Assembly: GCA_015689685.1 (NCBI GenBank)
Contig: WVSL01000013.1
Location: 1-64,000, forward strand
Reading direction: 5' to 3'
Source: Rhodobacterales bacterium HKCCE2091
GTDB lineage: Bacteria > Pseudomonadota > Alphaproteobacteria > Rhodobacterales > Rhodobacteraceae
DNA: 64,000 nt
Shown in pieces: positions 1 through 9,439 of the stretch (within the stretch, counting starts at the first letter, position 1; each line of letters starts with the position of its first letter). The notes beneath the pieces were generated by a model. That model made no database searches and was not told where the DNA came from. It saw only the letters and a program-made list of their open reading frames with translations. The position numbers were made by a program, and so were the translations under genes.

Positions 1-1176
<1,176 letters not shown>

Positions 1177-1227
1177 CGGGCGTTTCCGCGGACCGCAAGG
1201 CCCGCGGACCCCGAAGGCCGGACATCG

Positions 1228-1255
1228 GGCCCTCCGCATCGCGGGGGGCCTTTTT
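1228..1255 (+). terminator. Rho-independent terminator of tuf
   Basis: A 10-bp stem (1228-1237 with 1241-1250, one G-T pair) closes a three-base ATC loop and is followed by five T residues at 1251-1255. It begins about 50 bases after the tuf stop and should end that transcript before the leftward gene that follows. Confidence 0.9.
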
Positions 1256-1260
1256 GCGTC

Positions 1261-1998
1261 TCAGGTGGCCCGTCCGGGCGCGTGCATCATCAGGCCCGGA
1301 TGGCCGACGCGGCGGTCGGCGTCCTCGGTCACCGCGTCGATGGCGCGGGACAGGGCCTCGTTCAAAGCCTCTGTCTCCTCGGCGGTGGCGCGGCGGGGGA
1401 TCTCGGCGTCCCACTGCCGCCAGACCACGGCGATCCGGTTGAACGGCATCGGGAACATGAACTTGTCCCAGGTCGGCCAGCTGGAGTAGCGGCGGGATGA
1501 ATAGGCGGTGATGAAGATCGGCTTGCCGCTCGACCGTGCCCATTGCACCGCCACCGGCTTGGCGACGCGGAACGGCCCCGAGGGCCCGTCCACCGCCAGC
1601 CCGATCGACACGCCCGAGGCGAGGCCCGACAGCGCCTCGCGCATCGCCGCCATGCCCTCGCGCCCGCGCCGCATCCCGATGGTGACGAAGCCGAAGCGAC
1701 GCAGGATCGCCATGCCGAGACGACCGGCGCGGGTGTCGGCGTTGATCGTGCGCCCCGGCGCGCGGTCGGTCTTGAAGAAGATCGGCGCGCCGAAGGTGCG
1801 CTGGTGCCAGAACACGATGATCGCCGCGCCGTGTTCCTCGATCGCGGCCTCGACCGCGTCCCACCCGTCCTCGTCGATCCGCGAGGTCGCCCGCACCAGC
1901 CTGAGCCAGCCCGCCAGCAGCGCGGCCACGCCCTCGGTGAGGGGCGGCCAGTCCGCGATCTTCTGGCGGAGCGAGCGTGTCTTGCCGGTGCTGGCCAT
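1261..1998 (-). CDS. DUF374 lysophospholipid acyltransferase family protein
   Basis: The 245-residue protein resembles the DUF374 branch of the LPLAT superfamily, thought to be membrane-associated acyltransferases acting on lipids or lipid A-like acceptors. Visible signs are a short hydrophobic N-terminal stretch (about residues 23-35), VFWHQRTFGAP in the position of the acyltransferase histidine block, and AVDGPSGP matching the family's PDGPRGP motif. The reading frame is open far upstream, but the ATG at 1998 (MASTGK) is the first sensible start. It has no clear ribosome binding site, and a TTGACG element lies about 31 bases upstream. The gene ends close behind the tuf terminator and faces away from the acetyltransferase gene at 2152. 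The acceptor substrate cannot be told from sequence. Confidence 0.82.
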   Translation of the reverse strand: MASTGKTRSLRQKIADWPPLTEGVAALLAGWLRLVRATSRIDEDGWDAVEAAIEEHGAAIIVFWHQRTFGAPIFFKTDRAPGRTINADTRAGRLGMAILRRFGFVTIGMRRGREGMAAMREALSGLASGVSIGLAVDGPSGPFRVAKPVAVQWARSSGKPIFITAYSSRRYSSWPTWDKFMFPMPFNRIAVVWRQWDAEIPRRATAEETEALNEALSRAIDAVTEDADRRVGHPGLMMHAPGRAT

Positions 1999-2151
1999 GC
2001 CCGGCGGAATGAAAGACGGCGCGCCGCGCGTCAAGCCCTCGCCCCGCCGGCCGATCTGCGCTATGAGCAGCGAAGCCACAGAGAGGAGAGGGCCGATGGA
2101 GCTCTGACCGGACCCGCCGAGACCACCGACGCATCCGAACCGGAGATTTCC

Positions 2152-2811
2152 ATGCCCCGTGCCTTTCCCGCGCCCGACACGCGCAATCCCGTCATTCTGC
2201 CCGACGGTTCCGCCCATGCCGGCACCGTCTTCCTGTCCGCCGTCCTCGACCATCCCCGGATCGAGGCGGGCGCATATTCCTATGCCTCCAGCTTCGATCC
2301 GCCGGAGGACTGGGCCGCGCGGCTCGCGCCCTGGCTCTACCCGTTCTCGCCCGAGAAACTGGTGATCGGGCGGTTCTGCCAGATCGCCGACGGCGTGCGC
2401 TTCGTCACCGCCTCGGCCAACCACCGCTACGACGGGATCTCGAGCTTTCCCTTCGCGATCTTCGACGCCGCCGGGCCGGAGGCGATGGCCCGCCCGTCGA
2501 TGCCCGACCCCGGGCCCGACACGGTGATCGGCCACGACGTCTGGATCGGCGCCGGTGCCACGATCCTGCCCGGCGCGCGCATCGGGTCCGGCGTCATCGT
2601 CGGCGCGGGCGCGGTGGTGGCCGGGGAGATCCCGCCCTACGCCATCGTCGGCGGCAACCCGGCACGGGTGCTGCGGTCGCGGTTCGCGCCGGAGGATGTC
2701 GAGCGCCTGCTCGCCGTCGCGTGGTGGGACTGGCCGATCGACCGCATCCTCGCGCACGAGGCCGAGATCGCGGGCGGCGACGTGGCGGCGCTGGAGCGGG
2801 CGGCAGGGTGA
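2152..2811 (+). CDS. CatB-like (xenobiotic) O-acetyltransferase, hexapeptide repeat family
   Basis: The 219-residue protein belongs to the left-handed beta-helix acetyltransferases of the CatB/XAT group, trimeric enzymes that transfer acetyl from acetyl-CoA to a hydroxyl. The hexapeptide region runs from about residue 122 to 170 (VIGHDVWIGAG, ILPGARIGSG, IVGAGAVVAG), then AIVGGNPAR, typical of the coenzyme A-binding coil. The histidine in SANHRYDGISSFPF matches the catalytic histidine loop. ATG at 2152 starts the conserved part. It is divergent from the DUF374 gene. Members include chloramphenicol acetyltransferases and many enzymes of unknown substrate, so no resistance function should be assumed. 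Confidence 0.85.
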   Translation: MPRAFPAPDTRNPVILPDGSAHAGTVFLSAVLDHPRIEAGAYSYASSFDPPEDWAARLAPWLYPFSPEKLVIGRFCQIADGVRFVTASANHRYDGISSFPFAIFDAAGPEAMARPSMPDPGPDTVIGHDVWIGAGATILPGARIGSGVIVGAGAVVAGEIPPYAIVGGNPARVLRSRFAPEDVERLLAVAWWDWPIDRILAHEAEIAGGDVAALERAAG

Positions 2812-3004
2812 TGCCCGGCCCGGGGCGCCGGAAGCGAGTCCGAGCGTGAGCCGTGTCCCCGCGGTTGGCGAAGGGGCGGGCGAAAGCCGTCCGGCAGCAT
2901 TGGAACGAGGAAGCTCGGGGGGAAGCCGGTCCGGCGGCCCGTGCCGCGGCGGAGCGGCGGCGCGGGAGACCGCGTGCCGGGGCAGCCCGCGCGCGCGTTG
3001 CCGC

Positions 3005-3032
3005 TTGCATTGGGTCTGGGCCGGGGCTAAAC
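3005..3032 (+). promoter_or_regulatory. Probable promoter of tRNA-Trp
   Basis: TTGCAT at 3005-3010 and CTAAAC at 3027-3032 are separated by 16 bases. Transcription would start a few bases before the tRNA at 3047. The TTGC-type -35 recurs at the secE and rplK promoters in this window. Confidence 0.45.
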
Positions 3033-3046
3033 GGTGCTCCGGCCTT

Positions 3047-3122
3047 AGGGGTGTAGCTCAGTTGGTAGAGCAGCGGATTCCAAATCCGCAGGCCGCGGGT
3101 TCGAGTCCTGCCGCCCCTGCCA
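3047..3122 (+). tRNA. trnW: tRNA-Trp (anticodon CCA)
   Basis: A 76-nt cloverleaf with encoded CCA. The acceptor stem pairs 3047-3053 (AGGGGTG) with 3112-3118 (CGCCCCT), the discriminator is G at 3119, and CCA is at 3120-3122. The anticodon arm is GCGGA-TTCCAAA-TCCGC, giving anticodon CCA. The T arm carries GGTTCGAGTCC. A single tRNA-Trp between tuf and secE is the usual alphaproteobacterial arrangement, so this marks the left border of the inserted catabolic block. Confidence 0.97.
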
Positions 3123-3130
3123 GTCCTCCG

Positions 3131-3159
3131 GTGACATCGCGATCCCGAACGCCTAGGCT
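3131..3159 (+). promoter_or_regulatory. Candidate promoter of the paaX-like gene
   Basis: GTGACA (3131-3136) and TAGGCT (3154-3159) are spaced by 17 bases. The predicted start is within a base or two of an ATG at 3167, which opens a 14-codon frame ending at 3211 and overlapping the PaaX ATG at 3208. Confidence 0.4.
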
Positions 3160-3207
3160 TTCCGGCATGACCTGCCGACCTTCGTTCCGCGCGACCGGCC
3201 CCTTGCG

Positions 3208-4074
3208 ATGACCACCCGACCCGATCCCGCTCTTCCACCGGCCTTCGCCGCCGCGCTGGCGGAGCCGCCGCGTGCGCCCGCCTTTATCGTCACGATCTAC
3301 GGCGACGTGGTGGAGCCGCGCGGCGGGATGCTGTGGATGGGCACCCTGATCGAGTGCTGCGCCCGCCACGGGCTGAGCGAGACACTGGTGCGGACCGCCG
3401 TTTCGCGGCTGGTCGGCGCGGGGCGGCTGGAGGGTGTGCGGATCGGGCGGCGGAGCCACTACCGGCTGTCGGACGCGGCGCAGGCGGAGTTCGGAGAAGC
3501 CTCCCGCATCCTGTTCGCGCCGCCGCCCGCGCCGGTCGACTGGCTGATCCACATGGGCGACGAGCCGCTGTCGGGCGACTGGGTGCGGGTCGCCTCTGGC
3601 GTCGCGCTGGCGCCGAACCGGGTCGACCTGCGCCGCCCGGCGGGGCTGGTCCTGCGGGCGGAACCGGAGGCGGGGCTGGGCCTGGGCGCGCTGGCCGCGC
3701 AACGCTGGCCGCTGGCGGAGGTCGCGGCGGCCTACCGCGCCTTTCTCGACGCCTTCGCCCCGGTGGAGGCCGCGCTGGCCGACGCGGCGGTGGGGCCGGA
3801 TCTCGCGCTCGCGCTAAGGCTGCGGCTGGTCCACGACTACCGCCTCGCCGCGCTGGCCGATCCGCGCCTGCCCGCGTCGGCGCTGCCGCCGGACTGGCCC
3901 GCGGCACCGGCGCGGCGGCTGTTCCTCGGATGCTACCTGTCGCTGTCCGGTCCCGCGGACCGTCACGTCGCTTCGCAGTTCCGCAGCCCTGAGGGCCTGT
4001 TGCCCGGCGCGACCGACGCGACTCGGCGGCGGCTGGCCCTGCTGGAGACCGAGGTCGCGGGAAACATCACATGA
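3208..4074 (+). CDS. paaX: PaaX-family transcriptional repressor
   Basis: PaaX proteins repress phenylacetate genes and are released by phenylacetyl-CoA. This 288-residue protein has the family's N-terminal winged helix: FIVTIYGDVVEPRGG at about residues 26-40, then SETLVRTAVSRLVGAGRLEG as the recognition region. The middle and C-terminal domains are of usual length. It lies just upstream of the paa operon in the same direction. The ATG has no Shine-Dalgarno sequence. It is overlapped (ATGA) by the stop of a 14-codon frame starting at 3167, so translation may be coupled. A TetR-type regulator at 12556 probably acts on the same pathway, so PaaX may be one of two regulators. Confidence 0.85.
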   Translation: MTTRPDPALPPAFAAALAEPPRAPAFIVTIYGDVVEPRGGMLWMGTLIECCARHGLSETLVRTAVSRLVGAGRLEGVRIGRRSHYRLSDAAQAEFGEASRILFAPPPAPVDWLIHMGDEPLSGDWVRVASGVALAPNRVDLRRPAGLVLRAEPEAGLGLGALAAQRWPLAEVAAAYRAFLDAFAPVEAALADAAVGPDLALALRLRLVHDYRLAALADPRLPASALPPDWPAAPARRLFLGCYLSLSGPADRHVASQFRSPEGLLPGATDATRRRLALLETEVAGNIT

Positions 4075-4091
4075 TTTCGAGAATGACAGTT

Positions 4092-4135
4092 CCAATGTGC
4101 TGCATTGGGTGATATAAGGTGACCGACCGGTCGGC
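4092..4135 (+). promoter_or_regulatory. paa operon control region: inverted repeat, -10 element and TetR-type operator
   Basis: Three elements are stacked in front of the thiolase gene. CCAATG-N5-CATTGG occupies 4092-4108. A likely -10, TATAAG, lies at 4113-4118. TGACCGACCGGTCGGC lies at 4120-4135 and contains the perfect 12-bp palindrome CCGACCGGTCGG (4123-4134). Nearly the same 16-mer occurs in front of paaI (15017-15032, opposite strand), again just after a -10-like hexamer, so it is a good candidate operator for the TetR protein encoded at 12556. The upstream inverted repeat could be the PaaX site. Confidence 0.6.
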
Positions 4136-4174
4136 GAATATCGAATCCGCCGACGGTCGAGGGAGGAGACCCGG

Positions 4175-5380
4175 ATGGCGGAAGCCCTGATCTGCGACGC
4201 GGTGCGCACACCCATCGGCCGCTACGGCGGCGCGCTATCGGCGGTGCGCGCGGACGACCTCGCGGCGATTCCCATCGCAGCGCTGATCGAGCGCAACGGC
4301 GCGGTCGACTGGGACGCCGTCGACGACGTGATCTACGGCTGCGCCAACCAGGCGGGCGAGGACAACCGCAACGTCGCGCGGATGGCGGGCCTGCTGGCCG
4401 GGTTGCCGGTGGGCGTTCCGGGCACGACGGTCAACCGGCTGTGCGGATCTGGCATGGACGCCATCGGGCTCGCCGCGCGGACGATCCGGGCCGGTGACGG
4501 CGACATGCTGGTCGCGGGCGGGGTCGAGAGCATGTCGCGCGCGCCCTTCGTGATGCCGAAGGCCGAGGCCGCCTTCACCCGCGCCAACGCGGTCTACGAC
4601 ACCACCATCGGCTGGCGCTTCGTGAACCCGAGGATGAAGGCCGCGCACGGGGTCGATTCGATGCCCGAGACGGCGGACAACGTGGCCGCGGATTACGGCG
4701 TCAACCGCGCCGATCAGGACGCCTTCGCGCTGCGGTCGCAGGCGCGGTGGGCGGCGGCGCAGGAGGCCGGCGTCTTCGCGGAGGAGATCGTGCCGGTCAC
4801 GATACCGCAGCGGAAGGGCGACCCGGTGGTCGTGGACACGGACGAACATCCGCGCCCCGGCACCACGGCCGAACAGCTCGCGAAGTTGCGCGGTGTGAAC
4901 GGGCCGGACCTGACGGTGACCGCGGGCAATGCCTCGGGCGTCAACGACGGGGCGGCGGCGGTGATCGTCGCCTCCGAGGCCGCGGCTTCGGCCAACGGGC
5001 TGTCGCCCCTGGCCCGCGTCGTCGCCTGCGCGGCGGCGGGCGTTCCGCCCCGCGTGATGGGCGTCGGCCCGGTTCCGGCGGTCCGCAAGGTGCTGGCGCG
5101 GGCGGGGCTGGACCTGTCGCAGATGGACGTGATCGAGCTGAACGAGGCCTTCGCGGCCCAGGGCCTCGCCGTCCTGCGGGAGCTTGGACTTCCCGACGAC
5201 GCGCCCCATGTGAACCCCAATGGCGGCGCGATCGCCATCGGCCACCCGCTCGGCATGTCGGGCGCGCGGCTGGTGCTGACCGCGACGCGCCAGCTTCACC
5301 GCACCGGCGGGCGCTACGCGCTCTGCACGATGTGCGTTGGCGTGGGGCAGGGCATCGCGATGGTCCTGGAACGTATCTGA
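4175..5380 (+). CDS. paaJ: 3-oxoadipyl-CoA / 3-oxo-5,6-dehydrosuberyl-CoA thiolase
   Basis: A 401-residue thiolase that would carry out the CoA-dependent cleavages late in phenylacetate breakdown, yielding acetyl-CoA and succinyl-CoA. The nucleophilic cysteine is C90 in [10 protein letters not shown], the GHPLG histidine is H357, and the second active-site cysteine is C387 in [10 protein letters not shown]. Length and the N-terminal [12 protein letters not shown] match the PaaJ/PcaF subfamily. It is the first gene of the paa operon, has a strong GGAGGAG ribosome site and lies 33 bases before paaA. PcaF is the main alternative name, but no other beta-ketoadipate gene is present, so the context favours PaaJ. 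It could also serve the box pathway, whose last steps are shared. Confidence 0.9.
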   Translation: MAEALICDAVRTPIGRYGGALSAVRADDLAAIPIAALIERNGAVDWDAVDDVIYGCANQAGEDNRNVARMAGLLAGLPVGVPGTTVNRLCGSGMDAIGLAARTIRAGDGDMLVAGGVESMSRAPFVMPKAEAAFTRANAVYDTTIGWRFVNPRMKAAHGVDSMPETADNVAADYGVNRADQDAFALRSQARWAAAQEAGVFAEEIVPVTIPQRKGDPVVVDTDEHPRPGTTAEQLAKLRGVNGPDLTVTAGNASGVNDGAAAVIVASEAAASANGLSPLARVVACAAAGVPPRVMGVGPVPAVRKVLARAGLDLSQMDVIELNEAFAAQGLAVLRELGLPDDAPHVNPNGGAIAIGHPLGMSGARLVLTATRQLHRTGGRYALCTMCVGVGQGIAMVLERI

Positions 5381-5413
5381 CACTCTGACCCACCTTCACG
5401 GGAGGCACGGACG

Positions 5414-6412
5414 ATGTACGCACAGATGGTGAAATCGGAAGGCAAGACCGACCGGGCGGAGATGTCGCCCGAGGAACGGGCCTTCCAGGACCGGATCGAC
5501 GCGAACGAGAAGATCGAGCCGAAGGACTGGATGCCCGACGGCTACCGCAAGACCCTGATCCGCCAGATCGGCCAGCACGCCCATTCCGAGATCGTCGGCC
5601 AGTTGCCAGAGGGCAACTGGATCACCCGCGCGCCGACGCTGGAGCGCAAGCAGATCCTCCTGGCGAAGGTGCAGGACGAGGCCGGGCACGGGCTCTACCT
5701 CTACTGCGCCGCCGAAACGCTCGGGGTTTCCCGCGACGAGCTGTTCGAGAAGCTGCATTCCGGCGCGATGAAGTATTCTTCAATCTTCAACTACCCGACT
5801 CTGACCTGGGCCGACATGGGCGCGGTCGGCTGGCTGGTCGACGGTGCCGCGATCATGAACCAGGTGCCGCTGCAGCGGACGTCCTACGGGCCCTATGCCC
5901 GGGCGATGGTGCGGATCTGCAAGGAAGAGAGCTTCCACCAGCGGCAGGGCTACGCGGTGATGATGAGGATGGCCTTCGGCACGCCGGAGCAGAAGGAGAT
6001 GGCGCAGGATGCGCTGAACCGCTTCTGGTACCCGTCGCTGATGATGTTCGGCCCGTCGGACAAGGATTCGGTCCACTCGGCGCAGTCGATGGCCTGGCGG
6101 ATCAAGATGAACACCAACGACGAGTTGCGCCAGAAGTTCGTCGACGAGACCGTGCCGCAGGCCGAATACTTGGGCCTCACCGTTCCCGACGAGACGCTGA
6201 AGTGGAACGAGGAACGCGGGCATTACGACTTCGCCGAGCCCGACTGGGAGGAGTTCTTCGAGGTGCTGAAGGGCAACGGCCCCTGCAACGACGAACGCCT
6301 CGCCGCGCGGCGCAAGGCATGGGACGACGGCGAATGGTTCCGCGAGGGGCTGAGCGCCTATGCCGACAAGGCCGCTGCGCGCCGCGCCGCGTCCGACCTG
6401 GCCGCCGAGTGA
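5414..6412 (+). CDS. paaA: 1,2-phenylacetyl-CoA epoxidase, catalytic subunit A
   Basis: PaaA is the diiron oxygenase subunit of the PaaABC(D)E monooxygenase, which turns phenylacetyl-CoA into the ring 1,2-epoxide. At 332 residues it has the usual length. The diiron ligands are visible as E89-x-x-H92 in QDEAGHG and E172-x-x-H175 in [10 protein letters not shown], with further family blocks such as [22 protein letters not shown] ribosome site precedes the ATG. paaB follows after 13 bases. Nothing looks damaged. Confidence 0.96.
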   Translation: MYAQMVKSEGKTDRAEMSPEERAFQDRIDANEKIEPKDWMPDGYRKTLIRQIGQHAHSEIVGQLPEGNWITRAPTLERKQILLAKVQDEAGHGLYLYCAAETLGVSRDELFEKLHSGAMKYSSIFNYPTLTWADMGAVGWLVDGAAIMNQVPLQRTSYGPYARAMVRICKEESFHQRQGYAVMMRMAFGTPEQKEMAQDALNRFWYPSLMMFGPSDKDSVHSAQSMAWRIKMNTNDELRQKFVDETVPQAEYLGLTVPDETLKWNEERGHYDFAEPDWEEFFEVLKGNGPCNDERLAARRKAWDDGEWFREGLSAYADKAAARRAASDLAAE

Positions 6413-6425
6413 GGGACGGGAGACG

Positions 6426-6716
6426 ATGACCGACCGCAAGGAATGGCCGCTCTGGGAAATCTTCATCCGGGGCCAGCACGGGCTGAACCACCGCCATGTC
6501 GGCAGCCTGCACGCGCCGGATGCCGAAATGGCGATCCGCAACGCCCGCGACGTCTACACCCGCCGCAAGGAAGGCGTGTCGATCTGGGTTGTGAAGTCGT
6601 CCGACATCGCTGCGTCCTCGCCGTCCGAGAAGGGGCCGATGTTCGACCCGGCGGAAAGCAAGGTCTACCGCCACCCGACCTTCTTCGACATTCCCGACGA
6701 AGTGGGGCACATGTGA
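6426..6716 (+). CDS. paaB: 1,2-phenylacetyl-CoA epoxidase, subunit B
   Basis: PaaB is the small subunit that bridges the PaaAC heterodimers of the epoxidase. The 96-residue protein carries the conserved start WPLWEIFIRGQHGLNHRHVG and the middle motif NARDVYTRRKEGVSIWVV. The frame is open further upstream, but the ATG at 6426 has a GGGAGA ribosome site and gives the standard length. Its stop (6714-6716) overlaps the paaC ATG by one base. Confidence 0.96.
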   Translation: MTDRKEWPLWEIFIRGQHGLNHRHVGSLHAPDAEMAIRNARDVYTRRKEGVSIWVVKSSDIAASSPSEKGPMFDPAESKVYRHPTFFDIPDEVGHM

Positions 6717-7570
6717 TGCCGTCCCTGCCCGATGCCGAGATGCCCGACGCGCTGGCGCTGGCCGAGCGCGCGGCGGCGGAGCAGGTCCATGACCCGCACG
6801 TCGCGGACGTGGACCTGAAACCCGCCTTCTTCGACTGGCTGTGCCGGATCGGCGACAACGCCCTGATCCTCGGCCACCGCGTGTCCGAATGGTGCGGACA
6901 CGCCCCGGTGCTGGAGGAGGACATCGCGCTGGCCAACGTCGCGCTCGACCTGATCGGGCAGACGCAGATGTGGCTGTCGCTGGCCGCCGAGGTCGAGGAC
7001 AAGGGCCGCACGGCGGACGACCTCGCCTACCTGCGGGACGCGATGAAGTTCCGGAACATCAAGCTGGTGGAGCTGCCGAACGGCGACATGGGCGTGACGG
7101 TGATGCGCCAGTTCCTGTTCGACGCCTACCATTTCGAGCTTCTGACCGCGCTGGCAAGGTCCGAAAGCCCGCGCGTGGCCGAGATCGCGGCGAAGGCGCT
7201 GAAGGAAGTGGCCTACCACCTCGAACGGTCCTCGGACCTCGTGATCCGGCTCGGCGACGGGACGGCGGAAAGCCATGCCCGGATGCAGGCGGCGCTGGAC
7301 GCGCTCTGGCCCTACGCGGGCGAGGTCTTCGTCGCCGACGCGGTGGACGAGGCGGTCGCCAGGGCCGGGATCGCGCCCGCCCTGCCGGACCTGCTGCCGA
7401 AATGGGAGCGGACGGTGGCGGAGGTTCTGGACGAGGCCACGCTGACCCGCCCGGACCGCCGGTTCGACGTGCATGTCGGTGGCAAGCAGGGCCGGCACAC
7501 GGAACACCTGGGCTACATCCTCGCCGAGATGCAGTTCCTCCAGCGCGCCTATCCCGGCGCGGAGTGGTAA
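6716..7570 (+). CDS. paaC: 1,2-phenylacetyl-CoA epoxidase, structural subunit C
   Basis: PaaC is the ferritin-like partner of PaaA. It has lost the diiron centre in characterised enzymes and stabilises the catalytic subunit. The 284-residue protein shows the family blocks RIGDNALILGHRVSEWCGHAP, ANVALDLIGQ and EVAYHLERSSDLVIRLGDGT. Its ATG overlaps the paaB stop (TGATG), so the two are translationally coupled. paaD follows after four bases. Confidence 0.95.
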   Translation: MPSLPDAEMPDALALAERAAAEQVHDPHVADVDLKPAFFDWLCRIGDNALILGHRVSEWCGHAPVLEEDIALANVALDLIGQTQMWLSLAAEVEDKGRTADDLAYLRDAMKFRNIKLVELPNGDMGVTVMRQFLFDAYHFELLTALARSESPRVAEIAAKALKEVAYHLERSSDLVIRLGDGTAESHARMQAALDALWPYAGEVFVADAVDEAVARAGIAPALPDLLPKWERTVAEVLDEATLTRPDRRFDVHVGGKQGRHTEHLGYILAEMQFLQRAYPGAEW

Positions 7571-7574
7571 GGCG

Positions 7575-8093
7575 ATGACCGTCACGCTGCCATCGACCGG
7601 GCAGGTCTGGGACTGGCTGTCCGAGGTGCCGGATCCGGAGATCCCGGTGGTTTCCGTCACCGACCTCGGCATAGTGCGGGACGTGCGGTGGGACGGCGAC
7701 ACGCTCGCCGTCGCGGTGACGCCGACCTATTCCGGCTGCCCGGCGACGGCGGTGATCGACCTTGCGATTGAGACCCACCTGCGGGCCAAGGGCGTGGAGA
7801 AGGTCCGGCTGGAACGCCGCCTGTCGCCGCCCTGGACGACCGACTGGGTGACGGCGGAAGCGCGGGAGAAGCTGAAGTCCTACGGCATCGCCCCGCCCAT
7901 CGACGGCACCGCGCCGGACGGGCGCGGCGGCCTCGCGGCCCGGCTGTCGGGGCGGGCGAACCTGGTCATCGAGTGCCCGCGCTGCGGGTCGGGGAACACC
8001 GCGAAGGTCAGCCAGTTCGGATCGACGCCCTGCAAGGCGAGCTACCAGTGCCGCGACTGCCTGGAGCCGTTCGACTACTTCAAGTGCCACTGA
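7575..8093 (+). CDS. paaD: Phenylacetate degradation protein PaaD (DUF59-type, metal binding)
   Basis: PaaD is needed for a working epoxidase and is thought to help assemble its iron centres. The 172-residue protein has an N-terminal DUF59/MIP18-like domain (VPDPEIPVVSVTDLGIVRDV, then YSGCPAT around residue 55). At the C-terminus is a cysteine cluster, ECPRCGS...CKASYQCRDC, that could bind zinc or an iron-sulfur cluster. The ATG at 7575 is preceded by AAGG. The stop overlaps the next small ORF by one base. Confidence 0.93.
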   Translation: MTVTLPSTGQVWDWLSEVPDPEIPVVSVTDLGIVRDVRWDGDTLAVAVTPTYSGCPATAVIDLAIETHLRAKGVEKVRLERRLSPPWTTDWVTAEAREKLKSYGIAPPIDGTAPDGRGGLAARLSGRANLVIECPRCGSGNTAKVSQFGSTPCKASYQCRDCLEPFDYFKCH

Positions 8094-8347
8094 TGAAACG
8101 GAAACTCCCCGACATATCGGACCTGAAGATCAGGAAAACGACCTTCGTGTATCGCAGGATCAAGACCCCCGACGGCGCGAAACCGAAGCCGCCGCCGGGA
8201 CCGCCGCCGGGGTTCCTGCTCAAGAATCGCGAACTGGCCCGGTCCCTGGTGAAGCTCAGGCGGTACATGAGGTCGGAGGAATTCAAGGCAAAGCAGCGCG
8301 AGCTGATGCGCGAACACGGCTACAAGCCCTACTACGGCCCGCACTGA
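8093..8347 (+). CDS. Small basic proline-rich protein of unknown function in the paa operon
   Basis: I do not recognise this 84-residue protein. It is basic, has a proline-glycine linker (KPKPPPGPPPG, about residues 31-41), and ends in a charged helix-like stretch with YKPYYGPH at the C-terminus. It has no signal peptide or membrane segment. The ATG overlaps the paaD stop (TGATG) and paaE starts 16 bases after its stop, so it is embedded in the operon and should be translated with it. Standard paa operons have paaE directly after paaD. A role in epoxidase assembly or electron transfer is only a guess from position. Confidence 0.7.
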   Translation: MKRKLPDISDLKIRKTTFVYRRIKTPDGAKPKPPPGPPPGFLLKNRELARSLVKLRRYMRSEEFKAKQRELMREHGYKPYYGPH

Positions 8348-8362
8348 GATCGGAGGTCAGAC

Positions 8363-9439
8363 ATGCCCCGTTTCCATCCGCTTACGGTCACCGATGTCCG
8401 GCCCGAGACCCGCGACGCGGTCGTCGTGACCCTGCGCCCCGATCCGGCCGATGCCGATGCGTTCGGATTCACGCAAGGCCAGTACCTGACCTTCCGCCGC
8501 GACTTCGACGGCGAGGAACTGCGGCGGTCCTACTCGATCTGCGCGGGGCTGGACGAAGGCTGCCTCAAGGTCGGGATCAAGAGGGTCGACGGCGGCGCGT
8601 TCTCGACCTGGGCCAACGAGGCGCTGCGGCCGGGCGACGTGCTGCAGGCGATGCCGCCGCAGGGACGGTTCCACACGCCGCTCGACCCCGCACGGGGGCG
8701 GAACTACCTCGGCTTCGCCGGCGGGTCGGGGATCACGCCGCTCCTGTCCATCGTCAAGACGGTGCTGACGCGGGAGCCGAAATCGACCTTCACGCTGGTC
8801 TACGCCAACCGGCAGCTCGCCTCGATCATGTTCCGGGAGGAACTGGAGGACCTGAAGAACACCCATCTCGGGCGGTTCTCGGTCATCCACGTTCTCGAAT
8901 CCGAGGCACAGGAGATCGACCTGTTCACCGGCCGCGTCGACGCGGAGAAGATGGAGGCGCTGTTCCGGCTCTGGATCGATGCCGAAAGCGTCGACACCGC
9001 GTTCATCTGCGGTCCGGAGCCGATGATGCTGACAATCGCGGAGAGCCTGCGGAAGCATGGCCTCACCGACGACCAGATCAAGTTCGAGCTGTTCGCGTCG
9101 GGCCAGCCGGGGCGGGCAAAGAGACAAGCGGTCGCGCAGGACGCGGCGCGGACCGGCAATGCCTGCGAGGTGTCGGTGACGCTCGACGGGGCGACGCGTA
9201 GCTTCCGGATGCCGAAGGACGGCACGGCGGTGCTGGACGCCGCGCTGGAGAACCACATGGACGCGCCCTATTCCTGCAAGGCGGGCGTCTGTTCGACCTG
9301 CCGTGCCAAGGTGCTGGAGGGCGAGGTGGAGATGATCACCAACCACGCGCTGGAGGATTACGAGATCCGCGCGGGCTACGTCCTGTCCTGCCAATGCGTT
9401 CCGCTCTCCGACAAGCTGGTGCTGAGCTATGACGACTGA
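8363..9439 (+). CDS. paaE: 1,2-phenylacetyl-CoA epoxidase reductase subunit E
   Basis: PaaE passes electrons from NADPH to the PaaA diiron site. The 358-residue protein has the FNR-like FAD domain (RRSYSICAG, about residues 53-61), the nucleotide-binding motif GFAGGSGITPLLS, and a C-terminal plant-type [2Fe-2S] domain with cysteines C305, C310, C313 and C343. The start is ATG with GGAGG upstream. The next gene starts 11 bases before its stop. Confidence 0.96.
   Translation: MPRFHPLTVTDVRPETRDAVVVTLRPDPADADAFGFTQGQYLTFRRDFDGEELRRSYSICAGLDEGCLKVGIKRVDGGAFSTWANEALRPGDVLQAMPPQGRFHTPLDPARGRNYLGFAGGSGITPLLSIVKTVLTREPKSTFTLVYANRQLASIMFREELEDLKNTHLGRFSVIHVLESEAQEIDLFTGRVDAEKMEALFRLWIDAESVDTAFICGPEPMMLTIAESLRKHGLTDDQIKFELFASGQPGRAKRQAVAQDAARTGNACEVSVTLDGATRSFRMPKDGTAVLDAALENHMDAPYSCKAGVCSTCRAKVLEGEVEMITNHALEDYEIRAGYVLSCQCVPLSDKLVLSYDD

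Noticed and set aside
1261-2757. A 498-codon leftward reading of the DUF374 gene and the acetyltransferase region
   Set aside because: Only the last 245 codons have family similarity; the rest is antisense to the acetyltransferase.
2152-2811. Chloramphenicol resistance gene
   Set aside because: CatB-like hexapeptide acetyltransferases have many substrates, and no other resistance context is present.
4175-5380. PcaF of a protocatechuate operon
   Set aside because: No pca genes are nearby; it leads the paa operon, so PaaJ is the better name.
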